A stretch of DNA of 64,000 nucleotides from Oceanococcus sp. HetDA_MAG_MS8. GTDB taxonomy: Bacteria; Pseudomonadota; Gammaproteobacteria; Nevskiales; Oceanococcaceae. The stretch covers positions 62,001-126,000 of the forward strand of contig JAHCMK010000005.1 in the NCBI GenBank assembly GCA_019192445.1, written 5' to 3'. Position 1 is the first letter of the stretch. Each line of letters begins with the position of its first letter. A program made the translations under genes and the position numbers. Positions 26,751 to 36,400 of the stretch are shown piece by piece. The notes beneath the pieces were generated by a model. It did not search any database and was not told where the DNA came from. It worked only from the letters and a program-made list of their open reading frames with translations.

Positions 26751-27148
26751 TCCTGCTGGATACCCACGCCCTCATCTGGTTGCGTAGCGGCGACAGAAAA
26801 CTGGGCGCCAAGGCGCGTAGGGCCATTGAGAAAGCGCACGCTCAGGGTGAAATCTTGGTTTCTGCCATTTCTTTCTGGGAAGCAGCGATGCTGAACGACA
26901 TGGGGCGACTCAAACTCAACATCGGCCCGGCAATCTGGCGTCAGCGAATTCTCGATGATGGCGTAACCGAGATTCCAGTTACGGGGAGCATTGGAATCCG
27001 GGCGACTGAATTGCTCCAATATCATGCCGATCCCGCAGATCGCATTATTGTCGCGACGGCGCAGAGCTGCCAAGCATCTTTATGCACAGCGGACGGCCAA
27101 TTATTGAGCATGAGTCTGCCGATCGACACTATTGACGCGAGCGTCTGA
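26747..27148 (+). CDS. PIN-domain toxin (VapC-type)
   Basis: A 133-residue PIN ribonuclease-like protein. Acidic residues expected for metal binding are seen in LLDTHALIWL (Asp near the N-terminus), SFWEAAML (Glu), HADPADRII (Asp) and TADGQLL (Asp). The GTG at 26747, overlapping the antitoxin stop, gives the standard N-terminus MILLDTHALIWL. The likely role is an RNA-cleaving toxin neutralised by the Phd-type partner; the RNA target is unknown. Confidence 0.85.
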   Translation: MILLDTHALIWLRSGDRKLGAKARRAIEKAHAQGEILVSAISFWEAAMLNDMGRLKLNIGPAIWRQRILDDGVTEIPVTGSIGIRATELLQYHADPADRIIVATAQSCQASLCTADGQLLSMSLPIDTIDASV

Positions 27149-27225
27149 GCAAAGACCGCAAAACCTGCGCTAGGCACATGCAGCGTGAATCAAGTCTGAT
27201 AAGTACTTATCCACCTGCATCCGGA

Positions 27226-27309
27226 GTACGCCAAGCATTGACTGGGGTGAATCGACTTCAGGTGCCACCCACTAATCTGCGTTCATCTGCGCCAATCTGT
27301 GGCAAAAAA
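27226..27309 (+). repeat. 84-base direct repeat, right copy
   Basis: Second copy of the repeat at 26202-26285, starting 77 bases behind the toxin stop. The gap between the copies is 940 bases and contains only the toxin-antitoxin promoter, operator and genes plus short flanks. Confidence 0.85.
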
Positions 27310-27383
27310 CAACCTCGATCCCCGCTCTAACCTTTCCGATTGGCACCGGGTTTGAGCATAAGCAGCCCTCGGCTCTTCATTAC

Positions 27384-28769
27384 TTAATCTGCGGAAGACG
27401 AAGTCGCCAGTGTGGAGTCGCCTCCGTCTGCAGGTTGAGCGGCGCTTGTTGGCGGCTGAAAGTCGCGCATCACCCATTTGTCGACGAAGGCGCAGGCGAC
27501 CAGATCACCGGCCACATTCACCGCCGTTCGGCACATATCCAGCAGTCGGTCCAGGCCCATGATCAGAGCCACACCCGAGGGTGGCACGCCAATGCTGGTG
27601 AGGATGCTGGCCAGGATCACGATGCCCACACCGGGTGTGGCCGGCGAGCCGATGGAAGCCCCCACCGCCATAGCCACCACCAGTGCCAGGCCGCCTACGC
27701 CAATGTCCACGCCATGGGCTTGGGCCAGAAAAACTGCGGCTACGGATTGATACAGGGCCGTGCCATTCATGTTGATGGTGGCGCCCAGAGGCAGCACAAA
27801 TTGGGCAATGCCTCCGCGCAATTGCAGCTTTTCAGTGGCCACCCGCATCGACATGGGCATCACCGCGGCGGAACTGGATGTACTAAACGCCAGCAACAGC
27901 AGGTCACGGGTATTGCGAATAAAGGCTAACGGCCGCATTCCGGCGCAGAGCCGAAGTAGCAGCAAATAGCCCAGCATGACCAAGGCCAGGCCAAAGAGGA
28001 CCGTGGCGGCGTAAATCCCCAGGCCCAACAGGGTTTGCCAGCCGGTGCGGCTCACCAGTTGCGCCATGAGACCGAATACGGCCAGCGGGGCCAGTTTCAT
28101 AGCCCAGCGCACCACGGCCATACACACTTCCTGGATGGCGACCAGCAATTCCATGATGGGCTTCACCGTGGCCGGCGGCAGGGACAAAGTCGCGACTGCG
28201 ACCACAAAGGCGAATAGCACCACTTGCAGCATTTGTCCTTCCACAAAGGCGTGCAGGGGGTTGCCCGGCAGGATGCTCAGCAGCCGAGCCGGCACATCCT
28301 GCAGGGCGGGTAAGCCCGTTGCGGCGGTAGATGCCTTGGGCAGGGGCTCAGCAACCACCAGATAGCTACCCGGCTCAATCCAGACCGCCACCGTGATGCC
28401 TACAGCTGCAGCCACTGCGGTGCTCAGGCAGAAAAAGCCAATGGTCCATAGCGCCAGACGTCGCAGTTGGCCTCCGCCTGGTCCGGCTGCCAACCCACGC
28501 ACGATGGAGGCGAAAACCAGCGGCACCACAATCATTTGAATGCTGAGTAAAAACAACTGACCGGGGAAGGCCAACCAGTTACCGATGGTCAGGCTCAGCG
28601 AGGGGCTGAGCCAGCCTGCCGCAGGGCCGATGGCTAAGCCGACCAGAACGCCGGCAAACATGCCCACCAATACTTGGGCCCACAGTTGCGCTTCCACCAA
28701 TTGGTTGAGGTAGTCGCTCATCGCACCCAGAGGGCGTAACCGAAAAGTAGAGCCTTTGGTCTTGGTCAT
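27384..28769 (-). CDS. Dicarboxylate/amino acid:cation symporter (DAACS family)
   Basis: A 461-residue GltP/DctA-fold transporter. FSTSSSAAVMP is the serine-rich re-entrant loop, INMNGTALYQ the sodium/substrate motif (usually NMDGT), and GSIGSPATPGVG-like second loop residues follow (ASIGSPATPGVG). It has the usual eight helices and two hairpins. The ATG at 28769 has a strong ribosome site (GGGAGGGGTGTC). The C-terminal 25 residues are a low-complexity tail. The substrate is an acidic amino acid or C4-dicarboxylate by family. It stands alone. Confidence 0.9.
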   Translation of the reverse strand: MTKTKGSTFRLRPLGAMSDYLNQLVEAQLWAQVLVGMFAGVLVGLAIGPAAGWLSPSLSLTIGNWLAFPGQLFLLSIQMIVVPLVFASIVRGLAAGPGGGQLRRLALWTIGFFCLSTAVAAAVGITVAVWIEPGSYLVVAEPLPKASTAATGLPALQDVPARLLSILPGNPLHAFVEGQMLQVVLFAFVVAVATLSLPPATVKPIMELLVAIQEVCMAVVRWAMKLAPLAVFGLMAQLVSRTGWQTLLGLGIYAATVLFGLALVMLGYLLLLRLCAGMRPLAFIRNTRDLLLLAFSTSSSAAVMPMSMRVATEKLQLRGGIAQFVLPLGATINMNGTALYQSVAAVFLAQAHGVDIGVGGLALVVAMAVGASIGSPATPGVGIVILASILTSIGVPPSGVALIMGLDRLLDMCRTAVNVAGDLVACAFVDKWVMRDFQPPTSAAQPADGGDSTLATSSSAD

Positions 28770-28861
28770 GACACCCCTCCCGGGCATGGCGACCGATCAA
28801 CCAAGAGCTTAGCGAAGTCGCTCGCTCAGGTGAGAGCTGCAGGCTTCAAGCGGGTTTTGAG

Positions 28862-28889
28862 CCACAGATTTTCGCAGATGGACGCAGAT
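28862..28889 (+). repeat. Dispersed CAGAT repeat, copy near 28.9 kb
   Basis: CCACAGAT, TTTCGCAGAT and GGACGCAGAT in tandem, the same words as the 25.8-26.0 kb copies. Confidence 0.65.
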
Positions 28890-29028
28890 ATTTGAGTGGC
28901 AGTGACCTGAATCGGTGGGCGAGAAGCGCTTCAAGAATGAGATGCGGGCTGCTACCACCGCTGAGCGCTATGCGGATAGTTCGCTATGGCCTCCGATGAC
29001 ATCAGTCGGCGCTTGGATAGCGACTTCC

Positions 29029-29047
29029 AATCTGCGGTCATCTGTGG
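29029..29047 (-). repeat. Dispersed CAGAT repeat, inverted copy
   Basis: AATCTGCGGTCATCTGTGG, the reverse complement of the CCACAGAT/CGCAGAT unit at 28862. Confidence 0.65.
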
Positions 29048-29096
29048 AAACCGATGATCAGAGAAGCCTTTATCTTCGCTGTCAATCAGCACGGCT

Positions 29097-30218
29097 CTAT
29101 CCCCGCGGCCAGCGTTCCCACAGCCACCAGCTCGCGAGCGCGGCGACGGCCAACGAGCCGCCAATGCGAACTCCGGTGCGGTACAGCCACGTGTTTCGCA
29201 GCAGGTAGAACAGCGGGACCACTGCAATAACAATGGCGAGCTGCCCCAGCTCCACCCCCAGGTTGAAGGCCAGCAAGCTGAGCAAGCGCAAATCCGTAGG
29301 CAGCCCCAGCTCCCCAAGCACCGCGGCAAAGCCAAAGCCATGGATGAGGCCGAAACTAAAAGCCAGTACCCAGACTCGCTGGCGTACCCAGCCGGTGATG
29401 TTGTTGATCGCCGCAAAGACGACCGAGGCCGCGATGAGGGTTTCTACCCAGACAATGGGTAAGGACAGCCACTGCAGCACAGCCGCACTCAAGGTGATCG
29501 AGTGGGCCAGCGTGAAGGCTGTAACCGTACCGGCCACGCCGAGCAGGGCTGGTTTGAGCGCCGTCACTGGTTTCCAGCCGCGCTCCGCAGGACGCAGTAC
29601 GCTGGGAATCAGCAGGCTCAGAAGAAACAGGATGTGGTCCAATCCAATCCAAATGTGGTGCACGCCTTCCACCACATAGTCGTAAAAGGTTTGCCAGGCG
29701 CCATGGGCGCCGGGGCTAAGCTCTACGTAGTTCCCACCCGGTTGTAGTAACCGAAGTTGGGGGGAGTCTTGCGTGGGGTGCTGCACTCGCAATACACCGC
29801 GATGACTGTGGTCCAGCTCCTGCAGAAACTGGTACTTCAGGTGCGTTACAACGCAATCGTATTGCGCCTGCAAGAATGCGTGCCGTAGGCCGTCGCGATC
29901 AATGAGTTGTAGCGGAGCGAAGTCTCCCGTGCAGGGTGAGTCAGCACTGAGCAGCTGCAACTCACGCTGCGCCATCGCCACTACAAGATGTTGCTGCGAA
30001 TTAAGCTCACCCCATTGCAGCTGGCCATCGGCGTTGCTGTCTAGGTCGATGGCTAGCACCAAATCCTGCAAGGCGATAGCCCATTGCAAATTGGCGCCTT
30101 GCTCCTGGAGTTCTAGTTCTATAAAGCTGTCGCTGGGCCGGTGCGCGAGGGAGCATGTGGCCCATACAGTGAGTAGTAGCAGGACCAGTCCCCGGCTTGC
30201 CAGTCGATTCTGAGTCAT
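29097..30218 (-). CDS. HupE/UreJ-family membrane protein
   Basis: A 373-residue protein. Residues 1-27 are a signal peptide (ending CSLAH), followed by an exported domain of about 160 residues with an EF-like acidic loop (DLDSNADGQLQWGE), then a seven-span membrane domain. GVHHIWIGLDHILFLLSLL, AHSITL and FGLIHGFGFA carry the conserved histidines of the HupE/UreJ_2 family, some members of which are proposed nickel/cobalt transporters. Its ATG overlaps the stop of the TPR gene (ATGA). It is the last gene of the four-gene operon starting with DUF4331. The metal specificity is unknown. Confidence 0.85.
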   Translation of the reverse strand: MTQNRLASRGLVLLLLTVWATCSLAHRPSDSFIELELQEQGANLQWAIALQDLVLAIDLDSNADGQLQWGELNSQQHLVVAMAQRELQLLSADSPCTGDFAPLQLIDRDGLRHAFLQAQYDCVVTHLKYQFLQELDHSHRGVLRVQHPTQDSPQLRLLQPGGNYVELSPGAHGAWQTFYDYVVEGVHHIWIGLDHILFLLSLLIPSVLRPAERGWKPVTALKPALLGVAGTVTAFTLAHSITLSAAVLQWLSLPIVWVETLIAASVVFAAINNITGWVRQRVWVLAFSFGLIHGFGFAAVLGELGLPTDLRLLSLLAFNLGVELGQLAIVIAVVPLFYLLRNTWLYRTGVRIGGSLAVAALASWWLWERWPRG

Positions 30219-31381
30219 GGTTGCACCCTGCTGGGCAGGCGGCGGTCTTCGTAACCCGTGCTCTGCAGCCAACTTTGTAGCTGGTTCAAAGCGGCATCAT
30301 CCTCGGCGGCAACAGCGGCTTGGGCGAGGACGAGAGTGTCTGCAGCCTCGCGCTGATTTTGCCAGTGTGACCAGGCCGCATCCAAAGCTTTTTGAGCCTC
30401 GCCCACGGCTAGCCAAAAGCGCGCTTCTTCCCGCCCGTGGCGCTGGCTGGCAGGGCGCGTTTGTAGAGCGCGCCAGAGCGTAATCAGTTGTTCAGAAACT
30501 GGTTTAGCTTGAGGGTCTTTGAGCGCGTCTAAGGCTAAGAAACGCGGTACAAGAATGGCAGGGTTGGTGCTCGCGTCGGTGTTCTCGGGTTCGGTCAGTT
30601 CAAGGATTGTTAGCCACTGTTGCTGGCTGATGAGCCAGTCCAGAAATTGGTGCAAAAGCTGTCCGTCGCGGAGATGCTGGCTAGGTATGGAGGACCAGCC
30701 CTGTTTTAGGCTGGCGACGTCGCCGCGGCGCTGAGCCATGTCTACCCATTCACTCCAAAACCAGCTTTGAATTGCTGCTGGCTGCGTGATCGTTTGTGGG
30801 CGTAGAGCGTTGAGCTGCTGCCAGGCGGAATCAAGCTGACCCTGTAGGCTGGCCATGCTGTGCGTGCAAACCGCGCGAATATAAGTGGTATCGGCGCCAT
30901 TCAGGCCTGCACAGGCTTCGGCGGCCTGGGCAAATTGCCCCTGCACGCGGAGGATATTGGCCAGCTCCAAGTGGGCTTGGGGGTTGTTGGGTTTGGCCTG
31001 CAGAACCTGCATCAGCAGCTGCTGGGCGTAGGCAAAATCGTGTCCGGCTTGGGCAAGCTGAGCGCCGAGTAATGCTGTAGAGGGTGCAGTGTCGGGACGA
31101 TCTAACCAGGGCTGGAGTAATGCCTGTGCCCGGCCCAGCTGGCGTGGGTCGCCGCTCTGCCTGTATTGCCGGAGTAGTAGCTCTGCCATGGGGCGAGCCT
31201 GCACCAGCGGAATCTGAGTCGATTGACTGCTGCGCAGTCTCTGCACTTCGGCAGGAATGTCGACCAACATCAGCTGGTCGTCATCTGGGAGGTAGGGCTG
31301 CGTGAGGCCAATGGCTGGCCAGAGCAGCAAACAAAGAAGCCACCCCCGCACATTGCGGAGGTGGCTGATAGTCGCGGTCAC
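30215..31381 (-). CDS. Exported TPR-like repeat protein
   Basis: A 388-residue protein with an N-terminal hydrophobic export signal (about residues 13-27) and alpha-helical repeats of tetratricopeptide type, best seen in FAYAQQLLMQVLQAKPNNP followed by QAHLELANILRVQGQFAQAA. It starts with GTG at 31381, overlapping the lipoprotein stop (GTGA), and ends overlapping the HupE/UreJ start (ATGA), so its translation is coupled on both sides. It probably acts as a periplasmic scaffold for this system (inference). Confidence 0.72.
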   Translation of the reverse strand: MTATISHLRNVRGWLLCLLLWPAIGLTQPYLPDDDQLMLVDIPAEVQRLRSSQSTQIPLVQARPMAELLLRQYRQSGDPRQLGRAQALLQPWLDRPDTAPSTALLGAQLAQAGHDFAYAQQLLMQVLQAKPNNPQAHLELANILRVQGQFAQAAEACAGLNGADTTYIRAVCTHSMASLQGQLDSAWQQLNALRPQTITQPAAIQSWFWSEWVDMAQRRGDVASLKQGWSSIPSQHLRDGQLLHQFLDWLISQQQWLTILELTEPENTDASTNPAILVPRFLALDALKDPQAKPVSEQLITLWRALQTRPASQRHGREEARFWLAVGEAQKALDAAWSHWQNQREAADTLVLAQAAVAAEDDAALNQLQSWLQSTGYEDRRLPSRVQP

Positions 31382-31650
31382 GGTGTGTTGTTGATCGCTT
31401 GAGGCTGGGTGTCTTCGGCGGTGTCGTTAAAGCTGAAGGCACCGTTGTTGACAGCAAAAGGTTCGGCAGTGTCATTTGGCTGCTGAGCCGTTTGCAGTAC
31501 CTCAGAGGTCGTGCTGACCACCGGAGTCGGGGTGACCACCGGAGTCGGTGTTGCAACCGGGCCATTGAGGGTGCCATCCGTTTCCGAACACGCCACCAAG
31601 GCCCCGCACAACAACGCTCCGCTTAGGCTGAGTTTTACAAACCTAGCCAT
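31378..31650 (-). CDS. Small lipoprotein with TPTPVV repeats
   Basis: A 90-residue protein with a lipoprotein signal ending in LVAC. The mature part is low-complexity: proline/threonine repeats (TPTPVV twice) followed by an Asn/Asp/Thr-rich tail. I recognise no family. It starts 3 bases behind the DUF4331 stop and overlaps the TPR gene start by 4 bases. Confidence 0.68.
   Translation of the reverse strand: MARFVKLSLSGALLCGALVACSETDGTLNGPVATPTPVVTPTPVVSTTSEVLQTAQQPNDTAEPFAVNNGAFSFNDTAEDTQPQAINNTP
31516..31551. repeat. Tandem 18-base repeat inside the lipoprotein gene
   Basis: Two copies of an 18-base unit (GACCACCGGAGTCGGGGT and GACCACCGGAGTCGGTGT) encode the TPTPVV repeats. Copy number could vary by slippage. 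Confidence 0.8.
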
Positions 31651-31653
31651 GGC

Positions 31654-33198
31654 TTAGCGTCCTGCGACTTCGTTGGGCGAACCTGGAATGGGGTCGGCAA
31701 GGTAGGGGAAGCCTGCCTTGTAGTCCATGGGGTTCGGGCGAGCGCCGTCGGTGTAGCTCAACTGCCGCGAGGCTGCGGAGGCCGGGTCTTGATCTTGGGG
31801 AATCAAGACGCCCATGGCGGCGCGTAGAGCAATATCAACAACATCATCAACCGGACGACGACCGTTGGGGAAGCCAGCGTTGTCACCGCCCAGCACGCCT
31901 AAATCACTTTGATCACCCATGGGGGTAGGGGCAATGGCTGTGTTTAGCCGGAGCATTTCGGAGAGCACTGTGTCCATGCCCGAGGCAGGCCGTGTGACGT
32001 CCGGAATACCGTTAAGAAAGACCCAGATGAGGTCGGTGCGTGGGAAGACATCAGGGGCCTTAACGCCAGCACTACCGAATAAGATCTCCAGTAACTCGGG
32101 TAAGGATGGTGTCAACACATAAGGTGCGAAGTTGGCGGCGTCATTCGCCGGCTCTGAAGCATTGAACAGGTCCTTATCAGGAAGGCCAATGACAACCTCG
32201 TTAACCAGTGGTGAGCCCAGGCGCGACACCTGTGTCCATGCGCCTCCGGCAACTTCAGCGCCTGTTGGGTTTGCGATCGCGCTATTGCCGTCTGTGCGCT
32301 GTGGTTCAGGGTTGAGCACGCGTGCTTGACGCAAGCTTGCGGTAGTCCAGCCACCAATGACGGGGTCGCTTCCGTTAGTCAAGCATGCTGAGGGAAGCTC
32401 AAGCGCCAAGGAAGTGACGTTCTTGTCGGCGATGATGTTTGCTTCGAGGTTGCGAGCGTCTTGGCCGGCAGGGCCAAGCTCTTCGACCGGCACAGCGATG
32501 TTCACTAAGTCGAAGGTTTCACCGAGGTTGACCACAAAGCCTTCACGGCGTTGGCCCACAAAAATGCGTGCATCACCGTCGCAGCCAGGGATTTGTACGT
32601 CGTGCACAAAGCTGGCGGCGTAAGCTGGATAATCGGGAATCGATTTGTTGCCGATGTTGTCGATGGGCTTGGCGAATACGGTGTTACCGCTGTCGTCGGA
32701 AACAGGGCTGCTGGAGCCCGTACGACGATCTCCACGCACCACATTGACCGTGTAGGTCTCAACGACATTTTGCGCACTGCTGTCCATGGCGGTAATTGCG
32801 CCAATGTTGGCCAGCGGCACTGCCACATTATTTTCGGCGCCTGCTTCCCCGATGGGTAGGGACAAACCCTTTACTTCAGTGTTGAAGCGGAACTGGAAGG
32901 TGATGTCTTCCACGCCGTCGCCACTGTTGTCGATGTGAATCTCGTAGAGCGCGTTGGGGTCCAAGCTGAAGTAGTTAGGACCGCCGTAAGCGTCTTGCAG
33001 GGGCAGATAATTGGCGATCAGCGTGACCATGTCATCACGTCCGGTTTCGTAGCTGCGGAACATGTAAAAGTCCGTTCCGTCTACTTTAGGCGCCGTGGTA
33101 ATAAATGGGGCCTCGCGGTGGCTAGAGGCCTCGCTGAGGCCGCTTGCCATTGAAGCAGCAGCTGCTGCGAAGACGGCCGTCTTCTTCAGGGTGTTCAT
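31654..33198 (-). CDS. Secreted DUF4331 protein
   Basis: A 514-residue protein. A signal peptide (about residues 1-24) is followed by SSHREAPFITTAPKVDGTDF and YMFRSYETGRDD, the characteristic opening of DUF4331, and the domain extends to the C-terminus (LRAAMGVLIPQDQDP, YLADPIPGSP). The function of DUF4331 is not known to me; the protein should be exported. The start at 33198 has a GGAGGATGT ribosome site; the open frame upstream to 33489 crosses the divergent regulatory region and is not used. First gene of the operon DUF4331 - lipoprotein - TPR - HupE/UreJ. Confidence 0.85.
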   Translation of the reverse strand: MNTLKKTAVFAAAAASMASGLSEASSHREAPFITTAPKVDGTDFYMFRSYETGRDDMVTLIANYLPLQDAYGGPNYFSLDPNALYEIHIDNSGDGVEDITFQFRFNTEVKGLSLPIGEAGAENNVAVPLANIGAITAMDSSAQNVVETYTVNVVRGDRRTGSSSPVSDDSGNTVFAKPIDNIGNKSIPDYPAYAASFVHDVQIPGCDGDARIFVGQRREGFVVNLGETFDLVNIAVPVEELGPAGQDARNLEANIIADKNVTSLALELPSACLTNGSDPVIGGWTTASLRQARVLNPEPQRTDGNSAIANPTGAEVAGGAWTQVSRLGSPLVNEVVIGLPDKDLFNASEPANDAANFAPYVLTPSLPELLEILFGSAGVKAPDVFPRTDLIWVFLNGIPDVTRPASGMDTVLSEMLRLNTAIAPTPMGDQSDLGVLGGDNAGFPNGRRPVDDVVDIALRAAMGVLIPQDQDPASAASRQLSYTDGARPNPMDYKAGFPYLADPIPGSPNEVAGR

Positions 33199-33290
33199 AC
33201 ATCCTCCGGTGTACGCGCTAGGCGTTTGTTGGTGAGTCACACAGCTATTCGCGCTGACTTCGGCATTGGATGCACTGAGGCGTCGCGTTA

Positions 33291-33307
33291 TTGGCACGTG
33301 GCTTGCA
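33291..33307 (+). promoter_or_regulatory. Consensus sigma-54 promoter
   Basis: TTGGCACGTGGCTTGCA matches the sigma-54 (RpoN) consensus TGGCACG-N4-TTGCA exactly, with GG and GC in the -24 and -12 positions. It points toward the beta-propeller gene, with the expected start of transcription near 33319, about 100 bases before the ATG. Confidence 0.75.
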
Positions 33308-33417
33308 CGACGGTGACCTGTTGCGCCAGCCTTATTTGTCAATAAACCGGCGTTCGGATTACTGTTTACTTCCCCCATGCGGTTGTCATGCGCCGCAGAT
33401 TTGGACTGGAGAACACC

Positions 33418-36400
33418 ATGAAATTTAAGATCCCCCTGGGGTTGGGAGCTGCTGCCGCTGTCGTATCGACGACGTGGTATGTCACCCAAACGGCCCCGGG
33501 CCTCTCAACGGGCGAAGCTGAGCAGTGCCCCAGAGGCTTCTCTGTCGTAAACACGGCGGAGTACGCCCGCGAATTTCGTCCATCACTCACCGACTCCCAA
33601 TTGGCGGGAATCGAGGAGCAGTATGGCGAACAGTTTTGTTTGAACAACAAGCATCCGGAGCCTGTAGGCGAGATTCTGGCGGCAAACGACGCTTTGACCG
33701 CTGGCGTTGGTCCGGTACCAAAAGGTGCTTATCGCAAAGCAGTCGAAGCCAAGCAAGCCATGAAAGCCCTGCAACCCAAAGTGGCGGGTGCTAGCGGCAC
33801 GTGGACCGAATACGGCAGCGGGCCCTTGCTCGATGATCCCGAGCGCGGCGGTCTAGGCTTGGGCATTCCCACTGCCATGGGTCGTGTGGACAGTTTCGCC
33901 TATGACCCTGAAGCCAATCGCTTGTTCGCGCTGATCGGCACCGGCGGGGTCTGGATGTCCGAAGGCGACACCGTGCAGGAACTGGGTGATTTCTGGGAGC
34001 CCATTGGCGACAACATGCCCACGCTGATCAACGGCGCCGTGGAGTGGACTCCGGCTCGCGGTGGTCGTCTGGTGGTGGTTTCCGGTGAGCACCTCATGGG
34101 TGGCAATACCTACTCCGGCTTAGGAGCATTTTGGAGCGACGACCTTGGCGCGACCTGGAACCAAGCCAATGGCGTGCCCGATGGGGCGTTGGGTTTTGAA
34201 GTCGCCGTAGACGAATCCAACCCCGACATTGTGTATGTGGCGACGTCCAAGGGCTTGTTCCGCTCAACCGACGCGGGCTCCAATTTCGTCAATGTGAATC
34301 TGCCCACCTCGCCGGAATGCGCGGGTGTAGAAGATTTCGGACCCTGCCAATTTGCCAACTTTGTCACCGACGTCATCGTCAAGCAGCCTGGAGGAAGCAC
34401 CGATGAAGTCGGTGGGGAAGTTCTGGCAGCTGTGGGCTATCGTGCGGGTCAGGCCACCTTCCCGGATGGCACCGTGCATGCTCCCGGCAATGGCTTGTAT
34501 AAGTCCGCGACCGGTGAGCCCGACAGCTTCACCAAGCTCGATGTGTCTGGTGATGGGCTGAGCAACATCGGCTTTGCCCCGCAGGAACGCATTGGCCGGC
34601 TGGAACTTGGTGCGGCTTACGGTCCAGATCAGGATCACAACATTGTTTACGCCATCCTCGGCGACGCGGTGCTGTTTAACGGCGGCGTACCCGTACTTGA
34701 TGCTCCCGACGGCATTATCCCCAACCCCGGCGTGCCCAACTCCACCTCGCTCAATGGCATTTATGTGTCGTCCGACTTCGGTGATAGCTGGATTCGCATG
34801 GCGGATGATGTGGAGATTGCTCTGAATCCGCTCTCCGGCTCCACGTTTGCCGCCCTTGCCGCGATTCAGGCTCCAGGGGTTCAGTCTTGGTACAACATGT
34901 GGATCCTGCCCGACCCCACACGCACCGATCCGCTGGGTTTCCCGACGAGATTGGGTTTTGGGCTGGAAGAAGTGTTCCAGTCGCGGACCACGGATCTGGT
35001 GGGGCAAAACGGGATCGCCCAGCAAGGGCCCAGCGATTACAACGTCATCGGCACTTACTTTGCGGGGGATTCCTGTTTGGCCTTGAGTCTGGGCCTGCCG
35101 GTCTGCCCCAACAACCGGCCTATTACCACCGAAACCACCACGCACCCTGACCAACATGACGCGTTGTACATTCCTACCGGAGATGGCGGCGTTTGCCTCT
35201 TCGCAGGACATGACGGCGGCGTCAGTCGTCAGTGTGTGGCGGCCGGTGAGGAGATGGACAACTCCAAATGGGGTATCGGCAACAACGAAGGCTTTGATAC
35301 CCTCTTGCCCTATGGTTTGGCGGTCGCCAACGACGGTCGCATCTGGTTTGGTTTGCAAGACAACGGCTCCGGCTACATCGACGGCCAGACGCGTGAGCGC
35401 ATTCAAAACCTGGGTGGGGACGGCTTCTTTGCTTCGGTGGACCCCAACAACAGCGACTATGCGTGGTTGACCATTCAGGTGGGAGCCTTGAACGTCACCA
35501 CGGATGGGGGGCTGAGCTACACCGCAGCCAACCCGCCTATCAGTTCACCGAGTTTCGCTAACTGGTTCACGATGGATCCCACCGACCCGCTGCACGTGAT
35601 GACGGCCGGGCCGGAAGTGGTGGCGGTAACGCAGGGTCCGGCTCTGGATTGGCGCGAGGTGTTCAACCTCGGTACCAACGCCCGTACTGGCCAAACCAAC
35701 ATCATGACCCACATCGACCTCTACGATGGCCAAGCCTATGTGGCCTTCTGTGGTCCTTGTGATCTGCTAGGGAACTGGGAAACCGGCATCCAGAATGGCC
35801 TGGCGACCAACGTAGGTGGCGATGAGCCTCCAGTGAAGGGTGAGCCGGATGGCTGGCACTTCGCCGCCGCAGCTGGGTTGCCGAACCGGTTCATTACCTC
35901 CACGGAAATCGATCCGGACCGCCCGGAAACGGTGTATGTGACCTTGGCGGGTTACGCTAACCGCACCTGGATTCCGCCGGGCAGCTATTTGGATCCCAAC
36001 ACCGAGCTCGGTGAGGGCAATGTGTATGTGAGCACCGATGCTGGTGAATCTTTCCGCGACATCAGCGGGAATCTCCCAGCAGTCCATGCGCGCAACATCA
36101 TCAAGCGCGGCACCCAGCTCATTGTGGCCACCGACGTGGGTGCCTTTATTTCCAGTGATCTGAACGGCAGCACCTGGGCCCCTCTGGGGGATATCCCCAA
36201 TGCGCCCATGACGCAGGTGGTGTTGAAGCCGGACAACCCCAACAAGCTCTACGCCTCGACCTTTGGACGCGGCATTTGGGAATACGACTTCTCGGCTGAC
36301 GGCATCATCGACGGTGGCGACAGCACCGGCGGTGTGGTGAACCCGCCTGCAGGTGGCAGCACCGGAGTCCGTGGTGGGGGCGCGATGCCGGGCATCTTGC

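Larger units (their letters stand above)
28770..29096. other. Non-coding stretch with inverted CAGAT repeats
   Basis: No credible gene. Two members of the dispersed repeat sit here in opposite orientation (28862-28889 and 29029-29047), about 140 bases apart, so the stretch could fold back on itself. Confidence 0.65.

Noticed and set aside
25844-27309. CRISPR array
   Set aside because: The repeats are not evenly spaced, differ in orientation and have no spacers of constant size or cas genes.
33199-33489. N-terminal extension of the DUF4331 frame
   Set aside because: It would run through the divergent control region, including the sigma-54 site; the signal peptide and a strong ribosome site fix the start at 33198.
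34264-35406. 380-codon open frame on the minus strand inside the beta-propeller gene
   Set aside because: Antisense to a gene with signal peptide, BNR repeats and sorting tail; no pattern of its own.
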